Virus record (IMG/VR): IMGVR_UViG_3300036715_001368
Location: 95,019 to 159,018 of that record
Origin: a virus
Strand: one strand, 5' to 3'
Length of the DNA: 64,000 nt
The notes beneath the pieces were generated by a model. That model worked only from the letters and a program-made list of their open reading frames with translations, ran no database searches and was not told the DNA's origin. Of the stretch, positions 40,997-48,451 are shown in pieces. Every line of letters starts with the position of its first letter. Positions within the stretch are counted from its first letter, which is position 1. The translations under genes were made by a program, and so were the position numbers.

Positions 40997-41306
40997 AGAG
41001 ATCAGGGTCCAGGCTCCAGGAACCAAGGAGCCGGCGCATGTCGACGACTTCATCGAGGACTACAGGACGGATGCGTACGCATCGTTCGTCCTGAACTACT
41101 TCCGCATGAGCGCGACGCTGCGCATTAAGATCGCCGCGTACATGAAGGGTCACCTTCTCTTCTGCACGCGCGAGGGCACACGCTATCGAGTGACGGGCGC
41201 TTCTCGTCTCGGTGACGTGTGGCTTGCAAAAGACTACGCTCGTGACGCAGGTTACGACCTGCGTGTCGACATTGGGACGTGCTCAGGCTGGGGACCAAAG
41301 CCATGA
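40989..41306 (+). CDS. Unidentified small protein
   Basis: A 105-residue protein, with a beta-rich core (GTRYRVTGASRLGDVWLAKDYARDAGYDLRV). GGAGGG lies directly before ATG 40989. No domain is recognised. Confidence 0.5.
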   Translation: MNREIRVQAPGTKEPAHVDDFIEDYRTDAYASFVLNYFRMSATLRIKIAAYMKGHLLFCTREGTRYRVTGASRLGDVWLAKDYARDAGYDLRVDIGTCSGWGPKP

Positions 41307-41337
41307 AACCCAAAGCCATGAAACCCAAAGCCATGAA
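41301..41337 (+). repeat. 15-base tandem repeat with embedded start codons
   Basis: CCATGAAACCCAAAG occurs twice, and a third partial copy CCATGAA follows. Each copy begins with an ATG in the frame of the small membrane protein. Confidence 0.7.
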
Positions 41338-41470
41338 GCCCCGTTACGGCCGCAGCGTTGATGCCTGGGCTGCGGACGCGATTCTGTACATCATGCTCTT
41401 GTCGATCTTCATGCTCGTGGGCCTCACGGCATGGTGGATAGCCCGATGGATCGTGAGTACGGGACCTTGA
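41303..41470 (+). CDS. Small membrane protein
   Basis: A 55-residue protein. After a repeated MKPKA leader comes one membrane span (ILYIMLLSIFMLVGLTAWWIARWIV). Three ATGs (41303, 41318, 41333) could serve as starts. It overlaps the preceding stop. Size and layout fit a holin or small membrane effector. Confidence 0.55.
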   Translation: MKPKAMKPKAMKPRYGRSVDAWAADAILYIMLLSIFMLVGLTAWWIARWIVSTGP

Positions 41471-41527
41471 AGTAGAAGTCTGCTTCCGAACTTTGCTACA
41501 CTGACGATCCACGTTCTTGGGAGAGGG

Positions 41528-42268
41528 ATGACAATGAGCCAACGAGTGACGTTGTACACGGGCGACTGGATGAAGAACGTGGTGAAAGCGAAGACGCCGG
41601 ACCAGTTGGTCTCGGGTGACAAAGCCATCTTCTTGGTCGACGACTTCGTTGGAACGTCCAAGGGAGCCCGGCTCGGGTTCGAGGTCCTCCGGGTCATGGC
41701 AACGCTCAGCAGTCTGCACATCTGGGTGAAACCGTGGATCGACGAGACCATGTGCCTCAAGATCAGATTCGATGCCGTCACGGGCGAAGGCACGTGGATG
41801 CGTACCAAGATGATGGATAGTGCGAACAAGTTCGAGCGTGCGCTCGATCAGCTCAACGGGCTCGTCGAGAAGCATCCGGATCCCAGGAACATGCAGCTCC
41901 ACGTCAATGCAGACGCCATCGAGAAGCTGCTGGACGCCTCGTTCAACTGCGAAGACGAAGAGCCGCCCACCGATCCCAGCCCTTCGACACGTGCGAAAGA
42001 GGATTCGAGCGTCGAGCTGCCCGACATCGATCCCGTCGAGACAGAGGTGAAGAGCGACAAGCCGGTCGATATCCTGGACACAAGCGCCGACTTCGACACC
42101 TGGATGAAGAACCTCTGCGCTGCGCTCAACGTGCCGACGCACATGCTCGATGAGGTGCGCAAGTTCGAGTCAGAGGAACCCGGGACGGACGAGGTCCACG
42201 GGCCCGCCAAGACCAGCGGTCACGCTCAGATGCTGTACGATGAGTCGCTGAACAAGCTCGCGAGGTAG
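41528..42268 (+). CDS. Unidentified acidic protein
   Basis: A 246-residue acidic protein. The N-terminal region (RVTLYTGDWMKNVVKAKTPDQLV...) is beta-rich; the C-terminal part is low-complexity, acidic and probably disordered (EEPPTDPSPSTRAKEDSSVELPD). The start is either 41528 or ATG 41534; both have GGGAG nearby. It lies before the tRNA-like RNA. Confidence 0.55.
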   Translation: MTMSQRVTLYTGDWMKNVVKAKTPDQLVSGDKAIFLVDDFVGTSKGARLGFEVLRVMATLSSLHIWVKPWIDETMCLKIRFDAVTGEGTWMRTKMMDSANKFERALDQLNGLVEKHPDPRNMQLHVNADAIEKLLDASFNCEDEEPPTDPSPSTRAKEDSSVELPDIDPVETEVKSDKPVDILDTSADFDTWMKNLCAALNVPTHMLDEVRKFESEEPGTDEVHGPAKTSGHAQMLYDESLNKLAR

Positions 42269-42286
42269 ATGGCCTCGCGGATAGTA

Positions 42287-42441
42287 GAGGGGACAGACGG
42301 TCGATACCGGAGGTTGGCTTCCTCCGGCGAGGCACCTGGGATGGTGCGATGGCCCTCGGTGGCAAGGAGGCGGGCCTCGACATGGCCTGTCGCCCCGCTG
42401 AACGCTTCGTGGTTCGAATCCACACGTCCGTCTGTCCCCTC
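42287..42441 (+). ncRNA. tRNA-like structured RNA (about 155 bases)
   Basis: The ends pair as a 17-position helix (16 pairs, one T-T mismatch): 42287-42303 with 42425-42441. Directly next to it is a T-arm-like hairpin, GTGG-TTCGAAT-CCAC. Near the 5' side is a 7-pair hairpin, CCGGAGG-TTGGCTT-CCTCCGG, whose loop contains GG like a D-loop. The middle has two more possible hairpins (GCACC...GGTGC; CGACA...TGTCG). It is too long for an ordinary tRNA and its acceptor helix is too long. It sits in an otherwise empty gap. Confidence 0.55.
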
Positions 42442-42533
42442 TTCTGTCCAGCATTGTCTAGGTGCGTCGCGTTACGGTGCGCCACCGGGTCATGTTGTTG
42501 CTCTCTGGTAGGACAAGAAGTAGCGTTGTCTCA

Positions 42534-42980
42534 ATGGACGGCGAAAACGAGCTAGCAAGCCAGGAAGAGAACCCGGTAGCGAACCCAGTAGCGAAGCAGC
42601 GCAAGGTCGCACGAGGCTACAAGCGCACGTTCAAGTTCAAGTACACGGACCTAGCCAAGCTCCTCGACATGACGCCGGCAGCGGCCAGGAAGGCGGCTCA
42701 GAGGGGACGATTCGACCCGAACAGCCTCCAGAGCATCTTCGAGTTCGCAGCGTCACGGGGCCTTGTGTCCGCACCTACTCCCCAGCCTGTGAACAACGCG
42801 GCAGAAGACGTCCGCAAGCACTTGCGGAACGCAGCCGAGACAATGCTCATGGCGATGAAAGAGGTTGCGGTCGCTATCGAGGCCACCATCGAGGCCGAAG
42901 GAAAGAAACCGCCCGTCGAGTCTCTCGCGCCTTCCATGCTCGCGAAACTGGTCAACAAGAAAACAGGAACGGATCCGTAG
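42534..42980 (+). CDS. Possible DNA-binding protein
   Basis: A 148-residue protein with a basic N-terminal region (KQRKVARGYKRTFKFKYTDLAKLLDMTPAAARKAAQRGRFDP), which looks like a helix-turn-helix. The remainder is helical. A 12-base tandem repeat gives NPVANPVA near residue 17. An exact palindrome lies at 42813. The start has no strong ribosome-binding sequence. Confidence 0.5.
   Translation: MDGENELASQEENPVANPVAKQRKVARGYKRTFKFKYTDLAKLLDMTPAAARKAAQRGRFDPNSLQSIFEFAASRGLVSAPTPQPVNNAAEDVRKHLRNAAETMLMAMKEVAVAIEATIEAEGKKPPVESLAPSMLAKLVNKKTGTDP
42570..42593 (+). repeat. 12-base tandem duplication (one change)
   Basis: AACCCGGTAGCG then AACCCAGTAGCG, encoding NPVANPVA in frame. Confidence 0.65.
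42813..42826. repeat. Dispersed palindrome, exact copy 7
   Basis: CGCAA-GCAC-TTGCG, extended to 16 bases; encodes RKHLRN. Confidence 0.8.
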
Positions 42981-43322
42981 ATGGCCGAGTACAAGGGCAA
43001 CATGATCGTGGAGAAGGGAACGTACGTCGGAGCAACGTTGCGGCCCGCACAAAAGAACCTGCTCGGTCACATGCAGCAGCCGGGGAATGGTGGAGGTTGG
43101 CTCATCAGAGACAAGATACGGGCGTACCCCGCAGCGCTCATGAGCCTCTTCGAGCGCGGTCTTATCGACGTAGAGTGGAAGGACGGGGCCATCGTCGCGG
43201 CCAAGATCACCGACAAAGGCAGGACGCAGTTTCCGATGGAGGTACCTGCGCAGGTTCTGCCGAAGGACACTGGAAAGTTCATGATCGAGATGGCAGAAGA
43301 GGACCATGGGCAACGAGGTTGA
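42981..43322 (+). CDS. Small winged-helix-like protein
   Basis: A 113-residue protein. IRDKIRAYPAALMSLFERGLIDVEWKDGAIVAAKITDKGRTQ has the helix-helix-strand-wing pattern of small DNA-binding winged helices. Its start is adjacent to the preceding stop. The target is unknown. Confidence 0.5.
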   Translation: MAEYKGNMIVEKGTYVGATLRPAQKNLLGHMQQPGNGGGWLIRDKIRAYPAALMSLFERGLIDVEWKDGAIVAAKITDKGRTQFPMEVPAQVLPKDTGKFMIEMAEEDHGQRG

Positions 43323-43407
43323 TGTTGTCGTCCTTGTCCTCGTGGTCGTAGCTATCGTGTGGAGGGAAGTCTCGGACGACAATGGTAACGAGACAGACGC
43401 TGAGTAG
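43306..43407 (+). CDS. Very small membrane protein
   Basis: A 33-residue frame, MGNEVDVVVLVLVVVAIVWREVSDD. A single hydrophobic span of about 14 residues is flanked by charges. GAGG lies 3 bases upstream. It overlaps the end of the preceding gene. Confidence 0.4.
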   Translation: MGNEVDVVVLVLVVVAIVWREVSDDNGNETDAE

Positions 43408-43468
43408 ACGAAGATCGGGCACGGTGCGTTTGTCCGCATAGACGGCGACACCGGGACAGGGTGAGGAC

Positions 43469-43765
43469 ATGAAAAGTGTGACGACGACAACCGCCTGCGT
43501 GACGCAGGTGTTCTTGAGCGCGAGGGGCATCAAGCTCGTGGTGGCAGCTTTGCTCGAGCGAACGCCGGAGATCGAACGGTTCGCTCGCGAGCAGAGCGCC
43601 AACGGCGACACGGTACATGTGACGATCGGTAAGCCGGACTTCGCGCAAGCACTTGCGCTGCTGGAGGAGTCTATCGAGAAGACAGGTGCCCAGCACGAGA
43701 TGGGGTCTGATCTCGTCAATCGCATCGAAGCGTTTTTGGGCACCCACGAGACTGAAGACCTGTGA
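43469..43765 (+). CDS. Unidentified small protein
   Basis: A 98-residue protein with a helical pattern (LVVAALLERTPEIERFAREQ...) and no known motif. An exact palindrome at 43644 encodes AQALALL. It starts 60 bases after the previous small frame and overlaps the next gene by TGATG. Confidence 0.5.
   Translation: MKSVTTTTACVTQVFLSARGIKLVVAALLERTPEIERFAREQSANGDTVHVTIGKPDFAQALALLEESIEKTGAQHEMGSDLVNRIEAFLGTHETEDL
43644..43657. repeat. Dispersed palindrome, exact copy 8
   Basis: CGCAA-GCAC-TTGCG, extended to 16 bases (GC...GC). Confidence 0.8.
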
Positions 43766-44064
43766 TGGCAACGAAGAAGATAAGGAGCCGTTCGACGAAG
43801 GGCAGCGTTGATGCGCCTAGCGCTCCGACAGACAACAAGATCGCTCTCTTCCTGGAGAAGGAGTCGAAAGGCGCCCTCGCGAAGATGGCCGGCGCTCTGC
43901 ACTACCGCTTCATCGGAGAAGCTATCAGGCTTCTGATCCAGAAGGCGGTGTGCGGTAAGGTCGCCGAGAAGAAGTTCGCGAACGACCTGATACACGAGGC
44001 GTCCTCGAACGTAGGGGTCAAGGCCTCGGCGGAACGCCTCAAGGCAGTGCTCGGAGGCATCTGA
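43765..44064 (+). CDS. Unidentified small basic protein
   Basis: A 99-residue protein with a basic N-terminus (TKKIRSRSTKGSV) and a helical body (LEKESKGALAKMAGALHYRFIGEAIRLL). No function is known. Coupled to its neighbour by TGATG. Confidence 0.5.
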   Translation: MATKKIRSRSTKGSVDAPSAPTDNKIALFLEKESKGALAKMAGALHYRFIGEAIRLLIQKAVCGKVAEKKFANDLIHEASSNVGVKASAERLKAVLGGI

Positions 44065-44065
44065 A

Positions 44066-44647
44066 GTGCGCATCGTAGAGAACGGCGAAGACGAGAGCGT
44101 GCAGCTCTTGGTGTCGCCGGAGGAGTACAGCCAGATCACGAAGTGGTCACTGGACCCGGTCCTCCACGCGGATCGCTCGAAGCCTATCGCAGAGTTCGAG
44201 CGACTCATCGGATCGCCTATGTACGAGAGAATCCGGGAGTATTCGAACGAGAGACGCCAGGTAAACATCGTCATCGAGAAGAAGCGCGACCCGGAGCTCG
44301 ACGCTCGGCAGAGCATGTACAACGAGATGTTCCGCGTCAATGCAACGCTCTTGGTCAGTGCAGCACTGGCTCGTGGCGGCGTACGAGCCATCGTCTGGGC
44401 CCGTGCGACGCTTCAGGCACTAGAGCAAGACGACTTCGAGTGGGTCGTTCGGCAGATGAACCCGTACGAGATTGCTGGCCAAAGCATCTTGACGACGGAA
44501 GAGCGTCTGGAGCCGTTCCGCTGGCTCGTTGATTTCTACAAGACAGCGATGGGTGATCGTCCGTCACGGGTTCTCGACGCGAATCAGTTCGCGTACGAGT
44601 ACAGCGTCTTCCGCCGACAGCTGAGCACGTTGCTGCATGGTGAATGA
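44066..44647 (+). CDS. Unidentified protein
   Basis: A 193-residue protein with a helical N-terminal half (EEYSQITKWSLDPVLHADRS...YERIREYSNERRQ) and no clear domain. GTG start 2 bases after the previous stop. It may be an internal virion or regulatory protein. Confidence 0.5.
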   Translation: MRIVENGEDESVQLLVSPEEYSQITKWSLDPVLHADRSKPIAEFERLIGSPMYERIREYSNERRQVNIVIEKKRDPELDARQSMYNEMFRVNATLLVSAALARGGVRAIVWARATLQALEQDDFEWVVRQMNPYEIAGQSILTTEERLEPFRWLVDFYKTAMGDRPSRVLDANQFAYEYSVFRRQLSTLLHGE

Positions 44648-44659
44648 CATGGGGCAAGC

Positions 44660-44791
44660 ATGGAGCTGATGATGGATCATGAAACGTATGTGAAGATCCT
44701 CATGTTCGCGCCCTTCGCTATCGGAGCTGGCTTCGGGTTCTGTCTTGGCGCCATGGTCGAGAGGGTGAGGCAAGAGAAAGGTCGACGATGA
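44660..44791 (+). CDS. Small membrane protein
   Basis: A 43-residue frame: MELMMDHETYVKILMFAPFAIGAGFGFCLGAMVERVRQEKGRR. One membrane span lies in the middle and the C-terminus is basic. It overlaps the next start by ATGA. It is a candidate holin or membrane effector. Confidence 0.5.
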   Translation: MELMMDHETYVKILMFAPFAIGAGFGFCLGAMVERVRQEKGRR

Positions 44792-44943
44792 GCTCGGGAG
44801 ATGCCGACACCGTCCAGAAAGGACTCTGCTTCGTGTGCGGCGAGCTCTCGGAGAGCTGCATCTGCTCTGCGGGCGCATCGCGAAGAAAGGTGCTGTGCCC
44901 AAGCAGACCGGAACGTGTCCGGTATGCAAGGAGCCGATCATGA
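44788..44943 (+). CDS. Small Cys-containing protein
   Basis: A 51-residue frame with CFVCGELSESCICS near residue 14, a compact Cys cluster, then a basic C-terminus. Its ATG overlaps the preceding stop and its stop overlaps ATG 44940. Another frame here encodes CPVCKEPI, so a frameshift cannot be excluded. Confidence 0.4.
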   Translation: MSSGDADTVQKGLCFVCGELSESCICSAGASRRKVLCPSRPERVRYARSRS

Positions 44944-45311
44944 GCAACCAGGAGCAGTACGAGATCTGGTCTGCTCGTGCCGCAGTGGAACGAGCTGCCG
45001 TCAGACATCCGCACGCACTGGATGCTGGTGGCGAAGATGTCCTTGTTGAAGTACAAGCCGGTCTGAAGGAGAAGAAGATGGAACCGTCATTCGATTTTGG
45101 TGAAGCACTCAAGAAGCTGAAGGCAGGGCTCAAGGTCTCGCGCGCAGGGTGGAACGGCAAGGGCATGTGGCTCGCACTCCAGCAGCCAGATGCGAACAGC
45201 AAGATGTCGCTGCCGTACGTCTACATGAAGACGGCGCAGGGAGATCTGGTGCCATGGCTCGCGTCGCAGACGGACATCCTCGCCAATGACTGGATAGCGG
45301 AGGCGATATGA
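44940..45311 (+). CDS. tad2: Tad2-type anti-Thoeris (DUF2829) protein
   Basis: A 123-residue protein. Residues 47-123 match DUF2829/Tad2 along their full length: FDFGEALKKLKAGLKVSRAGWNGKGMWLALQ, SLPYVYMKTAQGDLVPWLASQTDILANDWIAEAI. Tad2 binds and sequesters the signal molecule of Thoeris defence, protecting the phage. A strong AAGGAG before the in-frame ATG at 45078 suggests the 77-residue Tad2 is also made alone. The 46-residue N-terminal extension (MSNQEQYEIWSARAAVERAAV) is unusual. The role is inferred from family. Confidence 0.8.
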   Translation: MSNQEQYEIWSARAAVERAAVRHPHALDAGGEDVLVEVQAGLKEKKMEPSFDFGEALKKLKAGLKVSRAGWNGKGMWLALQQPDANSKMSLPYVYMKTAQGDLVPWLASQTDILANDWIAEAI

Positions 45312-45475
45312 AAGTCGGGAGCGTGGTCGTAGAGCTGGGTAAGGAGACGAAGAAGACCGTGGAGTCGGTCAGGGAGACGAAGAGCGAGACGTTCGTCGGC
45401 GTCGTGTGGTTCGACACGCACAACTGCTTGCACCGCAAGACGGTGAACGCCAAGCACCTGTTCGAGGTCGCGTGA
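45308..45475 (+). CDS. Small YodC-like (DUF2158-like) protein
   Basis: A 55-residue protein, MKVGSVVVELGKETKKTVESV..., ending FVGVVWFDTHNCLHRKTVNAKHLFEVA. The beta pattern resembles small DUF2158 phage proteins. It overlaps its neighbours by ATGA and TGATG. Confidence 0.5.
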   Translation: MKVGSVVVELGKETKKTVESVRETKSETFVGVVWFDTHNCLHRKTVNAKHLFEVA

Positions 45476-45777
45476 TGGCTCAGACATCCACGAACCGAGA
45501 GCACATCGGGATGCTAGAGCACGCACTCGCTTGCGTGCTGAAGGAAGAGGTGCGTGAAAGCTTCGAGGACATGAAAGAGAAGCTCTTGGCCCGCCCCACG
45601 CACGACCTGAGCGAGAAGCAGCTCAAGTTCGTGAAGAATGTCCTCGATCAGCACGACGTTCCTCAGTACGAGAACCTGGTATCGCGCGGGCTCGTTCCTC
45701 GAGGCAAAGAAGTGGAGACGCCTCCCGCACTCCAGAACCTGCCGAAGAGGCCGCCCTCACGTAGGGTAGAGGAGTAG
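45475..45777 (+). CDS. Unidentified small protein
   Basis: A 100-residue protein, helical and charged (EEVRESFEDMKEKLLARPTHDLSEKQLKFVKNVLDQH), with a Pro-rich, basic end. A one-change palindrome lies at 45522. It follows the YodC-like gene by TGATG. Confidence 0.5.
   Translation: MAQTSTNREHIGMLEHALACVLKEEVRESFEDMKEKLLARPTHDLSEKQLKFVKNVLDQHDVPQYENLVSRGLVPRGKEVETPPALQNLPKRPPSRRVEE
45522..45535. repeat. Dispersed palindrome, near copy (one change)
   Basis: CGCAC-TCGC-TTGCG; the outer ACGCA...TGCGT also pair. Confidence 0.5.
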
Positions 45778-45787
45778 GCTGTAGATC

Positions 45788-45952
45788 ATGTTCGCAGAAG
45801 ACCCGCCGAAGCCACCTCCGAATCCGATCGTCATCGCCGTGGTTACCGCGGCCCTGACGACGGTCGCTACCAAGCTCGCAGAGTGGGCAGTCCACGAGCT
45901 AAAGAAGAAGTACGGCACCAAGGAGAAATACGAAGAGCACCATGATCGGTGA
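45788..45952 (+). CDS. Small membrane-associated protein
   Basis: A 54-residue frame: MFAEDPPKPPPNPIVIAVVTAALTTVATKLAEWAV then a basic end. A Pro-rich leader precedes one hydrophobic stretch. It overlaps the next start by TGATG. Candidate small membrane effector. Confidence 0.5.
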   Translation: MFAEDPPKPPPNPIVIAVVTAALTTVATKLAEWAVHELKKKYGTKEKYEEHHDR

Positions 45953-46137
45953 TGACGAGATGCGAAAAGCATGTGTTCGACGAATCTGTCGACGCAGGTA
46001 GGCGTGTGGTGCAGAAAGTCGTCGCTGACTTCAACCGGCTGAGTCCCACCATCGAGACGGTCAAGAAGGGACGACTCACGCAGTACCTGCGTCATCGCCA
46101 AGCAAGGCTTCTGACTTCGATCAACGTTCACGAGTGA
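45952..46137 (+). CDS. Unidentified small protein
   Basis: A 61-residue protein, MTRCEKHVFDESVDAGRRVVQKVVADFNRLSPTIETVKKGRLTQYLRHRQARLLTSINVHE. Basic C-terminal half. It is the last gene before a terminator. Confidence 0.5.
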   Translation: MTRCEKHVFDESVDAGRRVVQKVVADFNRLSPTIETVKKGRLTQYLRHRQARLLTSINVHE

Positions 46138-46167
46138 AGGGTCCGCGGCTTCGGCTACGGGCCCTTT
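46137..46167 (+). terminator. Terminator with UUCG loop
   Basis: AAGGGTCCG pairs with CGGGCCCTT (9 pairs, one G-T) around an inner GC-UUCG-GC hairpin, followed by TTTC. It begins at the stop of the gene before. Confidence 0.7.
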
Positions 46168-46238
46168 CGCACGTTCATCACCCAACCCTCCATCCTGCTC
46201 TTTCCACTGCCACACGAAGACTTACGGAGTGCTCCATG

Positions 46239-46280
46239 GGCCACCTCTGATAGATTCTTCTCTCCCCCTCCCACCTCCCA
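46239..46280 (+). promoter_or_regulatory. Conserved promoter-like element, copy C
   Basis: CCACCTCTGATAGATTC is followed by CTCTCCCCCTCCCACC. The -10-like TAGATT is at 46251-46256, about 38 bases before ATG 46295. Confidence 0.6.
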
Positions 46281-46294
46281 AGAGGCCAAAGACG

Positions 46295-47584
46295 ATGAGC
46301 AAGGAAACGAGACCTGAAGGCGGAGCCACGCATGTCATCGACGCTGTTCCCAAGAAGTCCATGCGCGAGTTCATTGTGAAGGAGCTCGAAGACGACCGTC
46401 TGCCCGAGCAGTACCAGTTGGGTAGCAAGTCGGCACACCGCATCGAGTCCTATGAGAACCCAGGCAGTCTCTCGAAGGAGGACCTGATCGCGTTTGCAGA
46501 GAACTTGCGACGCGTCACAGGGGATGTCGTTCACGAAGACGGGAAGATCCTGGATGTCCTGTACAAGTGGGTCGACCAGTCTATCGAGAGCGCGGAGATC
46601 GCACGCGACTCCTTGAACTCCACGCTTCGTCTCGTGAAAGGATGGGAGGAGAACATCGAGGCCGAGAAGGATTGCAAGAAGAAGATTGCGATGCTCAACG
46701 AGTACAGAGACCTCCTGACGGGAGGTAGCAATGCAGCAGAGGCTCGCATCGCCATCGGACTTGCTACGTACATCTCGACTCCAGATGGACAGTCATCGGC
46801 GATCGGTCTCGCTCGGTGGGCGGCCAACGGCTTCCCGCAGATCACCATGGGTCACAAGTACGCAGCGGCGCTCCTGGTGACGAACGTGACGGAAGAGGCG
46901 GTCGACTCCGCGCGACCTCCCTGGGACGGGTTCGTGATCGAAGTGCCACCAGGATTGTTGCCCATCTGGCACCCCGAGCACGACCGGCACTATGACGTGA
47001 AGCGCATCATTGTCTCCCAGCACGCGAACCATCACACGAACGGCGAGAAGGCATGGATGTACGTCGCGATGACGGAGACGACCATGAACATGTGGCGCTT
47101 CGGCGTCAGCTCGCGCGAGCTGCTCCCGCCCATCGTCGCTGATGACAGGATGGAGAACTACCCGGCACTGATGCCGATGAGCGGCTCTGACAAGAGGGTT
47201 TCCTCGCTCATCGGTCGGCTGGTCATCAATGTCTGTCTCGCGATGAGTGATCCGAGCAACGTGACGGAAGTCGGTCCGAACCACAGGGCGTACCGCCAGT
47301 CGGCGAGCCAGCGCACCACGCCAGAACCTCTCCTACGAACGTTCCAGGTCGGCAAGCCCATCAAGCTCGACTTCCGCGATCGCGTGAAGGAATACGTGCT
47401 GCATGGAGATCGGGCCAAGAGCAGCATCAACGTGCAGAGCCTCGTGTGCGGCCACTTCAAGATGCAGCCACACGGGCCCAAGAACACGCTTCGGAAGTTG
47501 ATCTGGAGGCAACCGTTCTGGAGAGGGCCAGAGGACGCGCCGATCCTCGTGCGCCCTCATGAGATCGAAAAGGAGGAGGCATGA
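46295..47584 (+). CDS. Large unidentified protein
   Basis: A 429-residue protein that I do not recognise. It contains charged helical stretches (GKILDVLYKWVDQSIESAEIARDSLNS...EENIEAEKDCKKKIAML) and a mixed alpha/beta C-terminus. It is the first gene after promoter-like element C and a terminator, so it starts a transcription unit. A replication or early host-takeover role is possible. It overlaps the next gene by ATGA. Confidence 0.6.
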   Translation: MSKETRPEGGATHVIDAVPKKSMREFIVKELEDDRLPEQYQLGSKSAHRIESYENPGSLSKEDLIAFAENLRRVTGDVVHEDGKILDVLYKWVDQSIESAEIARDSLNSTLRLVKGWEENIEAEKDCKKKIAMLNEYRDLLTGGSNAAEARIAIGLATYISTPDGQSSAIGLARWAANGFPQITMGHKYAAALLVTNVTEEAVDSARPPWDGFVIEVPPGLLPIWHPEHDRHYDVKRIIVSQHANHHTNGEKAWMYVAMTETTMNMWRFGVSSRELLPPIVADDRMENYPALMPMSGSDKRVSSLIGRLVINVCLAMSDPSNVTEVGPNHRAYRQSASQRTTPEPLLRTFQVGKPIKLDFRDRVKEYVLHGDRAKSSINVQSLVCGHFKMQPHGPKNTLRKLIWRQPFWRGPEDAPILVRPHEIEKEEA

Positions 47585-47832
47585 TTCCCTGTCGGTTCGA
47601 GGATCGTGGCGGCAAGAAGTACGAGGTACCCATCGATTGGACGTGGTCGCTTTCTGACCCAGGAACACTGAAGGCAGCTCTGAAGTGGGTGATAGGAGTC
47701 GATCCACTGAAACTCGAGTTCATGAAGATCGAAGCCTTGTGTCCACAGTGCAAGGAACCGGTACCGATCGTAGGCATCACGCACGTTGGCTGCCTCTCGT
47801 GTGGATGGCAGCAGAATCCGGAGAGGCCATGA
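47581..47832 (+). CDS. Small zinc-ribbon protein
   Basis: An 83-residue protein. CPQCKEPVPIVGITHVGCLSCGW is a zinc ribbon (C-x2-C...C-x2-C). It may bind nucleic acid or another protein. It overlaps its neighbours by ATGA. Confidence 0.55.
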   Translation: MIPCRFEDRGGKKYEVPIDWTWSLSDPGTLKAALKWVIGVDPLKLEFMKIEALCPQCKEPVPIVGITHVGCLSCGWQQNPERP

Positions 47833-48167
47833 GGACGGGAACCATGATGGCGCTGTTCGCGATTGCCATCGTCGCATTCCTGGCGCCACTGGTCATAGAA
47901 GACGTTCGTATGCATCGAGAGCTGGACGATGCAGAAGCCAAGCTCGTGACGATGCGAGCCAAGGTCGCCGAGCAGAAGAAGATCCTCGATGAGCAGTCGG
48001 AAGCCGTTCGAGTCGAACAGGACAGGGTGCAGGCAGAACTAGATCGCACCAATGCAGAGAACGCGCTTTTCGAACGAAGCCTCGAAGAGGCTCATCTTCG
48101 TAAGCTTGCGTGGGATCTTGAGCGCGGGATGCGCGAATGGGAGAAGACGCGAGACGGAGGACGGTGA
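47829..48167 (+). CDS. i-spanin-like membrane protein
   Basis: A 112-residue protein. An N-terminal span (MALFAIAIVAFLAPLVI) is followed by a long coiled-coil (MHRELDDAEAKLVTMRAKVAEQKKILDEQSEAVRVEQDRV). This is the layout of inner-membrane spanins (Rz-like). No outer partner is clear, but lipoprotein genes lie elsewhere. It overlaps the next gene (TGATG). Confidence 0.5.
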   Translation: MRTGTMMALFAIAIVAFLAPLVIEDVRMHRELDDAEAKLVTMRAKVAEQKKILDEQSEAVRVEQDRVQAELDRTNAENALFERSLEEAHLRKLAWDLERGMREWEKTRDGGR

Positions 48168-48451
48168 TGAAGAAGAAGGACCCGACATTGAAAGACGACA
48201 GTCCGGTCACCGACAAGCGGCTCGACCTGATCATCGAGAACCCCATCGCAGCAGGACTCTCTGGTCTGCTACTGGCTCGTGAGATGAAGCGAGAGCGCGC
48301 ACTGCTCAAGGCAGCAAAGGGAGTGGTTGCAGCGGCCGACTGGTACATCACGCTCGGCACGGATGCCAAGAAGCGAGACCTCGTACTCGCTCTGGAGGAG
48401 TACCGAAAAGCAGAGACCGTACATGCTGAAGGAAACAGGAGAGGACGATGA
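48167..48451 (+). CDS. Unidentified basic protein
   Basis: A 94-residue protein, MKKKDPTLKDDSPVTDKRLDLIIENPIAAGLSGLLLAREMKRERALLK. Possible weak helix in the middle. It overlaps the next start by ATGA. No function is known. Confidence 0.45.
   Translation: MKKKDPTLKDDSPVTDKRLDLIIENPIAAGLSGLLLAREMKRERALLKAAKGVVAAADWYITLGTDAKKRDLVLALEEYRKAETVHAEGNRRGR

Noticed and set aside
42287-42441. An ordinary tRNA or tmRNA
   Set aside because: The acceptor helix is too long, no anticodon arm with a U33 fits, and there is no tag frame. It is reported as tRNA-like instead.
44788-45311. A single frameshifted zinc-finger and Tad2 fusion
   Set aside because: The ATGA overlap at 44940 and strong ribosome-binding sequences explain two genes without an indel.
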